The notes under the pieces were generated by a model that saw only the letters and a list, made by a program, of their open reading frames with translations, did not search any database and was not told the DNA's origin. The position numbers and the translations under genes are program-made. A stretch of DNA of 64,000 nucleotides from Harmothoe impar (Eukaryota; Annelida; Polychaeta; Phyllodocida; Polynoidae), in assembly GCA_947462335.1 (NCBI GenBank), contig OX381704.1, positions 47,868,942-47,932,941 on the forward strand, read 5' to 3'. This document shows positions 45,059 to 58,786 of this stretch, piece by piece; position 1 is the first letter of the stretch; every line of letters begins with the position of its first letter.

Positions 45059-48000
45059 CCGACCAGTCGATATTTCAATAATTCGGGTTAGTTTCTGTTG
45101 TCGTGTTCAAAAACTTAAGTGGATCGCCCACATAGCTTTATGCCAAAACAAGAGGCACAGGCTGTAGACTCAAACATAACGTGGGCATGTCTATCGATCG
45201 CCATAGGCATAGCAGATGAGGTGGCCGTTTATAGTTCCCACTTCTTTCTCTGCTGATAACAATATAAGACTAATCATCCAACTTCCTCCCTAAGAGTGGG
45301 TGAACCTCTTATCAGGATTGATGTAATCTCGTGTGAGACAGGCCGTGCTCATTAGTCCCAATATCGGTTCTCTCAATGAGGACTGTCAAAAACTGACTAT
45401 ATCCTATAGATAACAACTCTCAGCAGTCACTTGTAGACCTCAATGGTTAATTACAAATATCACTGACAGTCTTAATGCTGAGATCTGGTCTAAAGGGCTT
45501 ACTCTGACGCAAATACCACTTTGAGCCCTGGAGGAGGCGGCTGGTGGAGTGGTACAGGTCGGTGTATTACTGTCGTGGGGATAATCTCATTGTGGGAGCT
45601 CCCATCCACGCATTATCCTAATAGAAGGACATGTCTTGTCACAGGAGATTACTCAATATTGGCCTCAGCTGCCACCTCTCCAGTCAGCCATGGGGAAATA
45701 TACGACTTTGTCTGATAGCCTTCCACAACTTACCATATTTCGTCTGGTAGTTCTCCATTCAGTGGTGTTCATGGTTCTGGTTGAATGCACAACATTTTTA
45801 AACCCTTACAAATTCAGTGGCATTTCTCTAACGTGGAATGGGATATATATGAGATTAAGGGTATTTAAAAAAAAGGAAATACGGTGTGCTCTAGTCTATA
45901 TCACTGTGTATATGCCATACATTCATACATGGTGAGGTCTATGCCACAAAATGTGATACAAGACCGTGGCACCATGACTATTATACCTTCACCCTATCCG
46001 ACTACAATTATAAAAATGATGCGCATACAACATATTATAGGAGTGATAATCAACTGACAAAGAGAGGCCTGACGCTACAGCTGACTCTGCCATAGCCTTT
46101 GACATTCCTTGCCACCCCCATTGCCTTGTGGCGCTGCTGACAAGGGCGTACACAGCAGGCCGTCCCACAGTCAGCCCCACAGTCGTGCTGCCTATTCCCA
46201 TAGCGCCGCCTGGAGGTCCCAGGGGGCATTGTGGGGTGGCCAGGAATTCTGGGAAGGCCGACTAAGAGGCGCCTACGCTGGTGCTCTTTGCTGCTGCCTG
46301 ATTGTTAGCCTGGCATGGATATATATGGCTATGGAGGCTGAGTCCGAGCTATAGCTACATGCATACCCCAAGCAGGTGTATCAGCTGGCTAATATGTAAC
46401 GGTGAAGATATTCTATAACGCATCTGAGCCTTAGTCCAATGCCTAATATTATAAGTAACCACCCGACTTGAGTTATGTTGAAATTAAACAATTGACTTTA
46501 CACTCGAATGTGATTATGTAAGCAGTAATTGCAAACAACCTCGTATGTGAGACAGAACCACATAGAGGATATCCAGTTGCTTTTTGACTCATAATCTGCT
46601 CTTGTAAGGTAATTTGACCAAGCAGTTTGGTATTTGTCTCCACTATATCATCATTATTTTATATTCTAATACCAGGACCCAATGGTTAATGATTAAGCTG
46701 AACAATGCCTGTTATAATTATATGGAATCTAAATGAGTCTTTGTATCTCTGAAGCTCGTATATGATTTAACCAGAGCAAAGAACAAACAATGAACCTTAA
46801 AATGCAAGTACCAGAGTCCTTCCAATAGAGGCTTTTCAAGCAGGGTGAGTTGGAGGAGGATGGTGTAGGAGAATGTGTGCAGGAGGTGCGTGTGGATGGT
46901 GCCCTCTGCCGACACACCTGTCCTCTGGGAGCCACGGCAGACATCGTGGTCGTGACGCGTGGCGACTCCAGGGGAGACCTCAGCCCGAGACCCTGTGTAG
47001 AAAACTGGTGCTAGTTGTAGGGGAGGTGCAGAGAGATTGGCCAGGGCATGTCTAGGGGGACTGCCGTTTGTAGTTGGATGTTTCAGCTTTAACATCAACC
47101 CCTTCTCATCATCCACAATCAAATTAGCACGGACCATCGAATTAGGTTCTTTGTGTATGAGAAGAACACATCAATATTAAAATGGATTTCCTCTGGATGT
47201 TATGATTATACAAAGGGTACTGTGAGAGATGGATGTGACTAGACCGGACAGGGTTGTGCGACCGCTTACAACAATGCTTGTATCTGATTATTGCAAGCAA
47301 AATAGATCCAGTGGCATCTCTATATCTACACTCTATCATAATATTGAAAGCCTGACTGTATCACACAATGGTGCGTAAGTCGTGTCAAGTCGTGATACCA
47401 ACCTGCCTCCAGGGTACTCCAATGGTGCCTATATTGGAGATGGCTCCCTGGATGTGTACTTACACCGGTGTCAGTCTGTAAAGGCACCTGTGTTTCACAC
47501 CATTACCTGTGTGCTCATATAACATGATTGGCCATGATTGGTAGGTATCCTTACGTGATTTGCAGCTGAGGTCAATTTATACAATATCCGTATAGACTTT
47601 GTGGGGGATTCTTCAGCAACATTTAAATTATGCCATAATTATTATACATAAAATTAACCTCTGTGCTTACCTGGAATGCCAAAGGTTCCAAAATAGTGGC
47701 TTTTACCAGGACTCATATCTACGAAAAGCTACAATTATGGAGCACCAAGTAGATATTTCGGGTTATTATATATACCCGCCAGGTACATGGAGTGCACGTA
47801 GATTGGCGCTGCTTTTAATGTGGTATCAAAAGAGTCAGCACAGGGAGGGCTGGTAATCCATGCGTCTGTGGCACCCTCTTTGATCCCAGTGGCGCCGCTG
47901 GTGCCACTTTGATCTGACCTCTGTGAGCTGGCACAAAAGTTAGCTTGCAAGCTGCTCGGATAAAGCAAAGCCGCTTGTAGGCAGAAGTCATAGCAGTGTA

Positions 48001-49048
48001 GAAGGGGGGAATGGGCGGGGGTTCAGTGCTGTTAGCATGGGATGTGACCATTTATGCTGCTGCTCTGTGGTGTAAAGCGTGATAATGCTACGGTCCTTCT
48101 GTATAATACAGAGGCCTTACAGCCTATCCTGCAGCATCCACCACTGGATAACACTTGGTTTGCCTATTGACATGCCCTGTGATTGTGTTGGTTTGTCTCT
48201 TGATATGAGCCAGTTTGTATTCCATTGTGGTGACCCCAACCAAGCAAACAAAGGTAGTATTGTGTGTACATTGTCTGATGGTTCACTCAAGTGGCAGGGA
48301 TACATGTAATACCTTCCACGCCTGATCCATCCATTAGTCAGTATAATTCCACATTGGATACATACATGCTTCACCAGGCTGGATAGAGGGACCCCAGGGC
48401 TTAATGTCAGATAAGGGTTCAAGGTGTAGGCGCTAGGAATGGTTTCACTGAAAAGAACCAATTGACCATGCCCCAGACTACTCCACTGCCCTGGCTTAAT
48501 GTGCTGAAGCCATTATCTAACCACACGTGAGGCGCAAACTGAGAAGCAGGGAAGCCACCACGGAAGCCATATTGTCTCGGCCCTTTTGTTGGCCAGCCGG
48601 GAATCGTTAGGCACCAGACTGCTGCCGGGCCCACCTGGCACGAAGGCGGCACGAGCCACAAGGCTGCACTGGGAGCCTGGGCAGCATTTTCCTTTCCACA
48701 GAAAGGGCAGCCAAAGAAAAACGTCCATGACTTGGATAGAAAATCTCTGCTGTTATACCAATTTACTAATCTATAATCTCTTCCCCCTCCTCAGCTATCG
48801 CGTCCTTATACATCCATCATGTTTTCCCCCCTCTCTCCTCATCATTTTTGTTTCCTTTGAGACTATGTACCCATATTTTCGCACTCATAGACCCTTTACT
48901 TCGCTCTACTTAGCTTAAAGTACCCTTCATCTGTTCCTTTATTACAATCTGTTTCATTATTTGGTCAGTAAATTATCCTGCTCTTCTCCTTCCACACTGT
49001 TCTTTGCCTCAAAGCTGGTGAGGAGGCGGACCCTGCCGGCACGTGTCG

Positions 49049-49064
49049 TAGCGCCATCTGGTGT
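49049..49064 (-). promoter_or_regulatory. strong CTCF-like motif
   Basis: On the minus strand ACACCAGATGGCGCTA matches 13 of 14 core positions of CCASYAGRKGGCRS. It also carries the TA after GGCGC seen in many bilaterian CTCF sites. It is the best CTCF-type match noticed in the window. Binding and any insulator role are inference. Confidence 0.45.
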
Positions 49065-52000
49065 GAGTGATTATTGGTGTAGCCTTATCGCCCTATTCAC
49101 CGTCCACGCCTTGAAGGGAGGGCCATTTTTCAGCCTGCTCATTCTCTGTCCGTGCTGGGTAGGGGTGTGTGTAGGTATAATGTGAACCCAACCAGCAGAA
49201 CGGAGCAGGGGGTGGGGGTGGTGGCAACTGTAGCACCTCCCCAACGGCAAAGATGAACTAGCCAAGCCACTGCGCCATATGAGACGCGCCCAAGCGAGGG
49301 TAAGCCTGAAATGGGTGGCAGGAATAAGGGGTTGGGGCACAGAGGACGGATTGGATGACTGAAGCCAAGACTTGGCTTCAGCGCCGCACAGGACACCGGT
49401 GACCTTTTGCACTGGCTGACCCCTGGCGCTCCGTGTCGCCCACCACCTCCGGGCGGCAGATGCCGATTATAGACCATCCTGTGCATGTTTTCCCCAATCT
49501 CTGCGCCGTAACATGCGAACACAACGTTACTTGATTTGCGCCCTCTCGAATTCCCATTTTAGAACGTGTAGCGTTACAACGTTGGCGAAACACGACCGAA
49601 CCATTTCCCGGTACCCCATGCAAACATTGACATGGAAGTTCTTTTACGAGAACACAGGAGAGAAAAAAAGGGGACTAAGCGGAGTTGCCTGGCAGAGGCG
49701 TGGGAAGGCGGACAATTGGCATACAGGCCTCGGGCGACCAATGCGCTAACCGTGGAGGTAAAAGCATGGCCCCAGCTGCGTGATGGATAGCTGGGAAGCC
49801 CACAAGCCATATTTACGGAGGGCAGGGCTTAAGCACCCCCTGGCTGCAGGTTATTTCTTCCCACATGCTGGTTCTCCTCTTTTTAACACGAGTTATTTAC
49901 CAGCCAGTCAAGGTGATACAGGCCGCAACCCCAGCCTCCCCCAACAAAACTCCCCTGCCGTCAGCCACAAACATTACCTGGCCTCCGCAAACATAATGAG
50001 TTTATATCAATTTGATTTTACGTTTCGTTTGGCGATTACGTGCTTCCCATGGCGCTGTGGTCGGAGAGGAGCCATTGGCTCCTGACTTAAATAGAAGTAT
50101 GGCATGTGACAATAGGGGGCGGGCATTATGACACAACAGCCGTTACATGGTGGGGGTCCGGGTATTGCATTAGAGACACTGAGTGGCGCTGCTGATCCAT
50201 GCCTTAAACACATCAATTCTCATCTCAGCAGGCCATAGGCGGCGGCTCCAGAAGGGGCTGCCTCCCTAGCCTTCCCCCTCCCCTCCCCGCACTCATTCTT
50301 CTCACCCTCCTAGGCAGCGTTATGGCCGTGGAGAGATTCCAGCCTGGATTCCTCCAGCAGGCAACCATGTTCTTCTATTGTGTATCCTTGCCGGCTTTTG
50401 TACCTGTGAGAATTGCCGCAACGCAGGAGGGATAGAAGTGCCAAATGCACCTTGCTTATGGGAGGGTGGTGACGCTGTCCATGACTACTAAATACCGGTA
50501 CATGAAATTCTATCACATTTATTGGAGGGAAAACTTAGGTTCACAGGGCCTCCAGTGTCTACCTGGATCCGAATCTAGCAGACTATGCTGCTGCAGCCAT
50601 CCCACACCCATCCCCACCGTGAAATTCCATCAAAACAGAGCATCCTCCCTCGGCCTACCTACTGCCCTCCCTCATAACGCCCTAGTCACTCAGCACACAG
50701 ATTAGCCTCCCTAAACACCCCAGGCCGCCACCAATAACTCCTAGCCTTATCACCCTGCATGCAAACTGCCTTTACATATCCAGCCACCATCCACCACCAA
50801 AGGGTATGGATATGTAGATCCCAGAACCAGAATGTTACTGCCATTGCTTGCCATTTCCATTGCCTTTGCAGCTCCAATACTTACTATTCATAAACTCTAA
50901 ACATTAGATGGCCTCCATTCCTTGCAGCTGACCTGAGCTACATTGATTTGCTGTATCTTGATTACCCGTTATTTCTTACTGTTTCAAATACTTTTATTGT
51001 ACCCAACATATATGTGTAATTGCCTTTTAGTGCATTTTCCATTGAATTTGGCAGAATGAGGTGTTGAGCTAGATAGCATAAATATTCAATGGGGTTTCCG
51101 GTTGGCCTCACACCCTCACTCTGCATCCCAAATCAACTGCAGCGTCTTTGGATGGGAAGTGCAGAAATTCGACACTTGCAGCCATGTGAACCACAAAGTC
51201 CTATTAATTATCGGATGCGGTTGGGAACCCATTGAGTCCATGCTGAATGCATTAACGTTGGCAATAGGCAGCCTGGGTCCTGTTCGTGCTGTATAGTAGT
51301 CGCGAGTTTGAATGTGGAGTCGGGTTGGGAGGCAAAGGGGAGGAGGGAGTCTGGCATGAGAGCTGTGGTAGCACTGGGGAGGTCTATGGCGAGAAATAGG
51401 ACCATTTTCTGTGAATACGAAACTCGTCAAATGCCAGCCATGGTCAACTCTTTGTACGACCTGAACGAACGTAATCAGGCCGGTCCAATCACTCTCTGCT
51501 GGGGCCTGGCCTTTGGAGGACCCTCCATGAGCCCTCTCGTCGCCGACCAGCGAATAGAGAGGATAGAGGGCCATGCCAATTGCATCCAACCAATCAAAGT
51601 CTACAATTTCCCCCTTTCCCCTGCACTCCATGGGTGTCCATTGAGCTGAGATCAATGGCGTTGCCTGTTGCCTTGTCCTTGCCTTCCGGCCATGCCCCTT
51701 GTGTTTTCCCGTATTAAATCTACATCGGTGGCAATGGCGTGTGGGGCCTTTCCTCGGCCACTAACACTCTTCCAGTGTAAGCCTCGTCCGAGGACTCTGG
51801 GAAGCCCCACTCAAATGATACTGGCGTGTGTGAATAATAACACGGGCAAACTCGCCCAGCAGAGACCCAAGCCGGATCGGTCCCTTTTCGTGCGAGTATC
51901 CACCCCCTCCAAACCTTTACATTTTATCTTATTTCGCATATCTCTCTGTTTTTGCAGCAGTTACTTAAGTCTGGCATCAAGATGTTTCCCCTGGGCCTAT

Positions 52001-53917
52001 AAAAAGCAATGCCGGCCCTGTTCCGAGCAAGTTATGTTGCAGCTTTTCATTTTTCTTCCTCTATCTGGACCATATCCAGGTATCAGTGGGTTGTAAACAT
52101 TTCAGATTTTTACTAATGGCTACAGTGAAGACGCATTATAGCCGCCCGACATCTAGTATTTTGTGAGGTAGGCAGTTATATATGGTGCCCTATACTGAGT
52201 CCCCAGTATAACTAGACATAAATACATGATATATAGCGCTTGCCTCGTGTATAGCTCGGCTGCAGATGGAACGGTATCCAGAATTTAAATATGTTGTGCA
52301 ATATCACCTGAGTTAAAACCCTCCCCGTATATATCACCATAACAACTGGTAGCCATTGAGGCCAGCCTGGAGACCAGACAACCAATCTTGACATTTCCCA
52401 AGGGGAAAGTCACACCGTGGAGACTCCTCTCCTAACAGGCTTCCAGACACAATATCTGCTACTCATCCCACACACAAGGCTACTTAGAGGCCGATTACAC
52501 AGATGAACTCCCCACAATAGCACCTGCTAAGCCTATTGACCCCAGAGAGTGACTCGGCTATACCTCTAGTGCTCTGTGTAGATGGCTGCTCTCCAGTATG
52601 AGTCAGTAGGTGGGGAGGGGCACACTGGGGGTGGAGGAGGTGGTTGGCTAGTGTCCATCAGCAGACCAGATATTGGCAGTGTTGTCTGGTGGTGAGTACA
52701 CTGGGCAGGTGGTGAGACAGGTAGGATGGTTTGTGTATATTGCCTTGTATCACACCCCCTTACCTCCATGCACTGTGCGTGTATCTGGAGCACTATACCA
52801 AACTGAAAATAACACGGTGGGCATCAATATCTGATTGTACAACATCATAGAATGCCTAACTCATTGAAGACATCCATTAGCAATGGTAACTTGAGGGTTT
52901 ATCTTGTTATTATATCTCGCCTCCTTCCATCACGAGTGTAAGTGATATAATACAGATAGATATATACGGTGACCTGTGTCTTCCCACAACTCCCCTCAGC
53001 AGCTCAGTACTTCCTCTAATGCTTCTGCTTTATCAATTTCATTGGATCACCACCAGTTTTATTGCCAGGCCCTCGATGAGGCAACAGCAGATTATTTCCT
53101 ATCCGCATTTTTTGTTTTGATTTTCTTCACGGCAGATTACAAGATTTCAAAAGGTTTTCTGGAATGGAGGCCCGAATCCCATTAGAGAGTTACCCGCAGC
53201 GTGCTTTTATTGGTTAGTTTGAAAGTGGCCGAACAGAAAACGAAAAAGATCCAGGAAATTGTCCGGATCTTAAATGATTCATGGAATGCAAATGGTTATT
53301 TCGCGGAATGATTCTGTTTCCTCTGCACACAATGCTGAGTGTGAAAAGAATGTTAGTAAGCCGGATAATGGCAGGTACATGGGGTTGTCCCTCCATCTGC
53401 AAATGTTATTGTTTTCTATCACGACATTCCTGGAAACACTATCATAATACTCTCATAAACCCTTTATATAAAGGGGGTATCCGAGGATGACACTTATAAC
53501 ACGCACTATGTTTCGGGGACTGTTGTTCTATTTCCACTCCTTTCAGAAGGAGGTGACCAAAACCTCAAACAAGCAGAGAGTGAAAGCAGATCACACACAA
53601 TCAGGCTAATTTGTGAACTGTTAATTACAGCCCCTGCCAGACAAACATTTATTGTCCGGATAAAGGCTGTTTGAAAGCTGGGCACAGGGAAAAACACATC
53701 ACAAGCAGCCTTGGGTTACAGCTGACGGCTCCTACCCAACCCCCCACCCTCACCACCCATGCACCCCTTTAGTTCTTGCCGTCCTCCCGGCTTTCAGCAA
53801 CCGCCACCACGGCCAAGCTTCTGGCAAACCAACACAAGAGTATTTCAGCCCGCCTGATTTTGGGCAACATCTCATAACCAGCCATATCCACCCCCAGCTG
53901 CACTCAGCTTCTCCAAA

Positions 53918-53926
53918 GAGCAGCTC
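53918..53926 (+). repeat. GAGCAGCTC word, last copy
   Basis: Exact copy of the dispersed 9-mer in its GAGCAGCTC orientation, in a C-rich context. On the minus strand an open frame of about 75 codons runs through it as SELLFGEAECSWGW, unidentified. Confidence 0.4.
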
Positions 53927-56900
53927 CGATCTGGAGAATTACCTGCCCTGCCCTCCCCCTGCAGCATCCCTCCAGTAGGCTACAGTTCTTCACCGCAGAA
54001 CATCAGTAGACATCCTTACCCCACCTCCAGCAACATTCTAGCTGTACCCAGGTGTCTCCAGGTCCTCAAGCTATAGATAGAATTCAGCGTACTCAGATGC
54101 TCAGCTCGTCTTTGATGTTGATTGCACAGATGTGTGTCGTCGCTTTTGTCAGACAGCATTCGGGGAATGCTTCATTTTAGATTAACTGTGTTCACCTGTT
54201 TTAACCTGAACTGCCGTTGGTATTTATGCTGTAGCACATAATATCATCTAGGCATTGCAATACTGACGCCTCATGTTATTACCTATCTTAAAACAGCTGC
54301 ATTTGTATCGTGCCAGAACCTTAACTCGAACTTCTACCGAATTCCGAGCCAGGGTTCACGCCATAGCTCCAACTGAATACAAGCATGTAATTACCAATCT
54401 ATCCTAGACGATTGCAGATAATTATGTTCTTGCATCCACCTATAATTAGATCTGTCTCTACCAGTTTATGTTATCTTACATGGTAAAAGCACAGTGATAA
54501 AACATTAGAGAAGGGCATTCTTCAACCTCAAATTCAAGAAGATAATATGACAACAGGGAGCATTATAAACATCGATCTGAATGTCTATCCCTAGCGCTAC
54601 TTCAAGTAGATTTATGTAACAAACATGCATTCTCAATTACAATCAAATCAATACAGTCTTTTTCATTGTATTGTGTATTATCATTATGTTGCTTCCAGTT
54701 CAGAAAACAATTCACTAAGATTAATAATAGCCGTTCTCCAATATGTAACTACCATCATGACAGATACAATTGATATGATGAATTCGCTTCACTCTGGAAT
54801 ATTAGCTATGGAACGGCCTGGTGGTTATATGACACGAGGCACTTGGGTGGGTTTAACGTCTGGTTCAAAACGCCAGTACAGCAGCTGTAGGTGCCGCTAC
54901 CGCATTGTATTTGATGGATTGTTCGGGGTCTCAGGCAGTATTATGGGTGGCTTTCCTACCTTTATACACGGGGCAGTTTCCTAGCAACATGAGCTCATCC
55001 GAGCAGCATGCCTACACAGGGTCAAATAGACTCACTGAGTCACTCCCATCAGACCTTCCTGGCTCCATTTCCGGTGATATTTTACCTGTGCATGGCCGAC
55101 CGAAATGTTTGCTGATAGAAGCTCCACCCTGCCAATAGCATGCCTCACTCCCCTTCAGATATCCCAGAGTGAAGTATAGCTGTTGACTGGACCTCACAGA
55201 CGTTGTCTGAACTATACTACAGTCTTTTCCAGTTATAGTCCAAGCGATCCGGCTCATTAAAACTCGTAGGGGTGACCTGAGACAAAATTGTTTCTCACCA
55301 CAATGCAGTTCTATGATGTCACTAGAATGATATACATGTACTGATGATCCCAAATTATACAGTGGGGATAACTTATCAGGAAGGGCATCTATCTAATTTA
55401 TGAATGTATTTAACTATGCATCGTGCATATAAAGCGGGGTAAAGTAGGAGGGTGGAGGTGCATCTTGGTGATAAGGAGCTGGAGGCAGGGACCAAATAGA
55501 GTACTAGCTATATTATAGACAGGACAGGAAGACTACTAAATTGGCACCGGGCCTGGAGGAATTGAGGGGGAGCTGGGAGCTGGATGGAAACAGGCCTAGG
55601 AATTGGCAGGCTTTGGTCGTGTCTGCGGGAAATTAGTGAACAGCCGTGTCCTTTACTGAGCCGATGTAAGCGTCTGTGTGAAGGTCACCGGGGCCAACAC
55701 CTTAGGCCACTGGAGGCTGTCTGGATGCTGGAGGAGTAGGGGATCCGGCTACACACATCTGGGGAGCAGGTCACACAAATGCTGCAGTTATGGAGGTCTG
55801 ACCGTATAAACTACCGACCGTTTCCCATTTTATTTCGTCTTTTTCTTCCGCTTAATTCCCCTACTACCCGCCCCTCATCCCCCCTTGCCATGGCTCTGTC
55901 AATTTTGTTTATATTTCATGTCTGTCGCCTACCCACTACTCATGAACTCAGCTGTAGCAACTGTAAGGCTCTCGCTGCTTCTCTGTCGCAACTGCCAGTT
56001 AGGCTTGTGAATGCTTTACTTCAGGCTAGTAATATGTTGCTGTTGTCGAATAAGGATGGCTGAATCTAATGTGATCGGACAGGGACATATACAAAGCACC
56101 TGTATGTGCGATCCTACTATAGATGTTTTCTGTATACAGAATGTTTACGTTTTGTGTTTTATGTATACAAGAATACAAAAAGAAGGGTAAATGCAGATAA
56201 AAAGATTCTCACTACTATTATAGGTTTGTGATACCTCTCTAATCCCATTCTCCTTTCCCAAAAATAGAATTCATGGAAAGGAGTGTTCTCCATCATTTTG
56301 CCTTTTTTTTTTTTACACAAATCCTGTTGGGATCCTGTTATAGTGGGTGATTCCTGCGGAGAAAAATAGTTCCTGGCTATTTGCGGATCCATTACTGTCC
56401 GAAAAAGTTGGAGCTGCCTCATAAATATTTATAATAATGGTTCTTACCAGCGGGGTGTCCTTAAACACGACAGGCACAAGAAATGTCCTGGGACGTAATT
56501 GCTACTTGCAAAATCACGATCTAAGTTCAGAAGCAGTGCGTGCTGAGAGTCTTGTGAAGCACAAGTAGGACACATGTGATTCTTTGTTAATACCAATGAC
56601 ATACTTACATGTCATTGTTAATACCTGCCATTGATCAACAATGGACTTTTTAGTCGTAATTTTAAATACTTGTGAATATAGCTGCCTGGAACGACTTTGT
56701 ATTATGCATGATTGCACTCTTGCAAACCCATAACTGATGCTGTGGGAAAGATGTATTATCACAAAGATGGTCTTGCCAGATGGCCAAACTGTCACTAGCA
56801 CGACCGGGGGCACGACATTGTAGATAATAATAAAACTTTAGACTAGAATGCATTGAGGAATCGCACCGCACCATCGCCCACAAAATCGCACCATTGGGGT

Positions 56901-56956
56901 TTGAGCATAAGGATGAAATATCACTGCAGTATATAAAAACTAAATGTAGTCTATAG

Positions 56957-57080
56957 TCTACCCTTTGTGGTCATATTGTCATAGGAAAGGACTCGCACTG
57001 GCGATGTGCAGCCATTGCCCTGTTGGCGTCTGCAGAAGGGCATGACACATTAAAGTGCTATGCCGTACTTAAAGAGCTAA
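56957..57080. mobile_element. piggyBac-like MITE, family 1, copy d (shortened)
   Basis: The left end has decayed to TCTACCCTTTGTGG. The right half is clear: GGGCATGACACATTAAAGTGCTATGCCGTACTTAAAGAGCTAA aligns with GGGCATAATGCGTTAAAGCACTACATGGCC...AAAGGGTTAA of other copies. The 124-base copy has lost much of its interior. Confidence 0.55.
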
Positions 57081-57758
57081 CCAGCAGAGGAGGCCTGCCC
57101 CCGACCTGTGAGTGGGCTGTGCCTTACCGGTCTCAGACCTGTCCGCTGCAGCCCTTTGTGTGGTTGGCAGAACCTCGGCCACAGACATTGATCCTGACCG
57201 CCGGATATTGTTTACTTATTGATTCTCTAGTCTCTGCCGATCCCGTCAGCGTTTGAACAGAATTACTTTATAGCAGCCACAGAGAGAACACCACCCAGCT
57301 CCCACCCAGCATCAAGGGGGTGCTTTATGTTAGAGGTTGACTCAGAAACAGTGACTGATTTATACGGTCAAGCGTGTTTGCCTTACCTCTGATAATTTCA
57401 TATGAAAGTACATGTTATGTTTTTGAACTTAATCTATCTGAAAAGAAGAGGATTACAAATGAGGTGTGGTTTATTGTATATATATCCAATGGCTGATTTT
57501 ATATCCAATGGCTGATCATAGAAGCAACAGAGAAGAGATTGGGGCATAGTGGCCGATTATAAAACAGCACCCAGCCATCACCCGCTGCCATATTCCCCAC
57601 TTGGCCAAAGAGAAACACAATAACGTCCTGCGTGTGGGGCACAATTCACCACAATTCTTCTTATTGCCACCAGCTGTGTGATTGCATTATGACTGGCTGC
57701 AAGTCACGGAATGCTGGAGCAGTGGGTGGGCTCTGTGTGTCTGTGGGGGTGGGGTGCC
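57081..57758. other. non-coding stretch between MITE copies
   Basis: No gene seen. It contains a perfect 17-base tandem duplication at 57481-57516. Confidence 0.5.
57481..57516. repeat. perfect 17-bp duplication with CCAAT
   Basis: TATATCCAATGGCTGAT occurs at 57481-57497 and again at 57500-57516, identical over 17 bases. Each copy contains a CCAAT core. It is most likely a recent slippage duplication. Confidence 0.7.
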
Positions 57759-57957
57759 CTAACCCTTTAATGATAACATACTCCTTCAATGTCCTTTGTC
57801 ACCGTGATTCATTAATGCATCATGCCGACACTCCGGGAGTGTATCAGCCCCATAAGGTCGCCTAGGTGTTGAAATGTGGTTCTCAGGCCTCCATTTATGC
57901 ATCATGCCCACCAAGAGCACAATGCGTTAAAGCACTGTACCGCCCTTAAATGGTTAA
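57759..57957. mobile_element. piggyBac-like MITE, family 1, copy e
   Basis: The left end CTAACCCTTTAATG and right end CCGCCCTTAAATGGTTAA have each decayed slightly from TTAACCCTTTAAGG/CCTTAAAGGGTTAA. The interior has ATGCATCATGCCGACACTCCGGGAG, GTGTATCAGCCCCATAAGG and AATGCGTTAAAGCACTGTAC. 199 bases, non-coding. Confidence 0.75.
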
Positions 57958-58786
57958 TATTGCCTTTCCTTGGTCCCCTGGCGGTGGGTGGTATTAGTCT
58001 GTATGCAGATCTGCATCACCCTGTCAACATTCATAAACGCCAGTCCACTTCTTTTACACCACTAATCAATGTTAGCCTCACCACCGCCGACTCCACCAGC
58101 CCTCTCAAAGGCTTAACCGAGCACCGCCCGTTCCCTCCAGCATTTATACATCTTTAAGGCCTTTAGATCGCAATCTGATTTCCATTTTGGCATGCAGCGA
58201 TTAAAAGTCCACGAGTATTTGTGGCAATAATGCCATGTCTCTGTGCCGACTCTGATGTGTGTCGATACTGTAATCATAGATTATTGGTTGGATTAAGGTA
58301 GGCCTAGTGACAGACAACTGTTTGGCCTTTTGTGTTTTGGCATAACCTAGTTACTATACCATTATAATTATAGTCGTTGAGCACCTGCCAATGCTTATGG
58401 CATTTTAATGGTGCGAAACTACACATATCCTCTTAGTATAGAGCACATTGCCATATCAATAAGACAGGTGTTATTGTATACTAATTAGATATTTGCAGGA
58501 TCACTGTTCTCTTGGACGTACAACGGAGATGTTAAAATACTGACACTCTCACTCTTGGCTACATGCTCATTATTCATACATGCAACCGATAAAATTGGGA
58601 AGGCCCCTGCGTGGCTGCAGCATTTTAAATCTGCAATAATTCATGCAAAACGTCAATACAGGCTAGGTAATCGATCGGTCACCTGAAGAACTGCTTTTAT
58701 TGAAGGTTGTCCTTCAGCAATTGCCTACCTCAACTAGATAAGTGACCGTTTGGAATGTTGCTGGTGGCATGAAGGCTGGCAGTTAG
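57958..58786. other. non-coding stretch between MITE copies
   Basis: No gene seen. The block 58150-58270 (GATCGCAATCTGATTTCCATTTTGG) is repeat-free and a possible regulatory segment. Confidence 0.45.

Larger units (their letters stand above)
45059..56956. other. non-coding stretch, no gene seen
   Basis: No exon or RNA gene recognised in this 12-kb stretch. It contains the CTCF-like site at 49049-49064 and a GAGCTGCTC-type word at 53918-53926. The 179-codon minus-strand frame at 51116-51655 is about the longest expected by chance in a window this size and has no known domain. Repeat-free AT/GC-mixed blocks at 51400-52090 and 52980-53720 (GTGAACTGTTAATTACAGC, CAAACATTTATTG) are the best candidates for conserved regulatory DNA. 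Confidence 0.5.

Noticed and set aside
38015..47437. CArG boxes (CCATATATGG at 38015, CCTATATTGG at 41350 and 47428)
   Set aside because: About four such matches are expected by chance in 64 kb, so three are not informative.
51116..51655. 179-codon minus-strand frame opposite a 113-codon + strand frame
   Set aside because: About one frame of this length is expected by chance in 64 kb over six frames. No recognisable family or splice signal.
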